From an uncultured Erysipelotrichaceae bacterium (GTDB lineage: Bacteria > Bacillota_I > Bacilli_A > RF39 > UBA660), in the NCBI GenBank assembly GCA_902761685.1, contig CACWLI010000022.1:1-20921 (forward strand): a stretch of DNA of 20,921 nucleotides. The letters run 5' to 3'. The notes under the pieces are model-generated. The model was not told where the DNA came from. It searched no databases and saw only the letters and a program-made list of their open reading frames with translations. A program made the translations under genes and the position numbers. Each line of letters starts with the position of its first letter. The first letter of the stretch is position 1. Below are positions 20,637-20,921 of this stretch, in pieces.

Positions 20637-20921
20637 TTATTTGATTTCGATATACTTTTTGTTTTTGATTTGTTTGTTTTCTTTTTTAGGAACTTCAATC
20701 TTTAATGTTCCATCTTCAAATTTAGCTTTGATATCTTTTTCTGTAACTTCATCTCCAACATAGAAACTACGGGATGCTTCACCATAATATCTTTCACGTC
20801 TAATATACTTACCATGTTTATTCTTTTCATCATTTTTACTTTCTTGTTTAGCATGAACTGTTAAATACCCATCTTCTAAACTTATTTTAACATTGTCTTT
20901 CTTCATTCCTGGCAAATCAAT
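20637..20921 (-). CDS. Hsp20/alpha-crystallin small heat-shock protein, C-terminal part (runs off the right edge)
   Basis: The frame is open to the window edge and gives 95 codons starting IDLPGMKKDNVKISLEDGYL, the typical middle of an alpha-crystallin domain. The hallmark strand EDGTLKIEVPK (A/GxLxIxxP type) follows at the end of the domain, with a short Lys-rich tail (KKYIEIK) of the usual length. The N-terminal 40-50 residues lie outside the window. Small heat-shock proteins bind unfolding proteins without ATP and assemble into oligomers in the cytoplasm. An apparent start inside the window (TTG at 20915) is not real, since the conserved IDLPG motif precedes it. A strong terminator follows. 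Confidence 0.93.
   Translation of the reverse strand: MDLPGMKKDNVKISLEDGYLTVHAKQESKNDEKNKHGKYIRRERYYGEASRSFYVGDEVTEKDIKAKFEDGTLKIEVPKKENKQIKNKKYIEIK

Noticed and set aside
1..20921. CRISPR array, tRNA, rRNA or phage region
   Set aside because: No regularly spaced repeats, no cloverleaf or rRNA-like GC-rich segment, and no phage structural or integrase genes were seen apart from the IS end.

Overview
The window is very AT-rich, with A/T-ending codons throughout, short intergenic gaps and a classic Bacilli gene core. It most likely comes from a low-GC Firmicutes/Bacilli genome, perhaps an uncultured gut lineage of the RF39/Erysipelotrichia/Mollicutes-like kind. That placement is inference from composition and gene order. 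UGA is a stop here: a complete release factor 2 is encoded, and ftsX ends in TGA inside an ATGATGA overlap. A peptidoglycan hydrolase and FtsEX imply a walled cell.

Positions 1-191 hold the left end of an IS3-family element (start of the transposase OrfA plus the terminal repeat). Its tip lies only 28 bp beyond the stop codon of gap. From there to about 9835 everything is on the minus strand, in four transcription units read right to left. (1) prfB plus a 77-codon gene of unknown function. (2) A YitT/YvjA-type membrane protein, ftsE, ftsX and a coiled-coil M23 endopeptidase, an FtsEX-controlled wall-cleavage unit; the prfB-yvjA-ftsEX order echoes Bacillus subtilis. (3) whiA plus a lipoprotein. 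(4) A TGS-domain nucleoside kinase plus gap. Most units show a promoter and a hairpin terminator.

From 9850 to 20000 the genes are short, often divergent or convergent, and mostly unfamiliar: a 283-aa unknown; a two-gene operon of unknowns; a 350-aa unknown whose C-terminal end has been moved into another frame; a CCSGH-motif protein; a metallo-beta-lactamase-fold hydrolase; a TMEM43-like membrane protein; two GNAT acetyltransferases; a 453-aa unknown; and an operon of a 310-aa unknown with an HExxH metalloprotease.

The right end holds a decayed treble-clef/NUMOD-like gene with a SEC-C-like tail, two terminators, and the 3' part of an Hsp20 chaperone gene running off the edge.

Promoters are strikingly often of the extended -10 type (TGnTATAAT). 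Terminator hairpins often include the stop codon itself. prfB appears to be leaderless and lacks the usual frameshift. I found no tRNA, rRNA or CRISPR array, and nothing that amounts to a clear new defence system. The most interesting signals are the prfB start and architecture, the frameshifted 11948-13136 gene with a palindrome over its promoter, and the pseudogene whose three internal stops are all TGA, two of them at conserved Trp positions.
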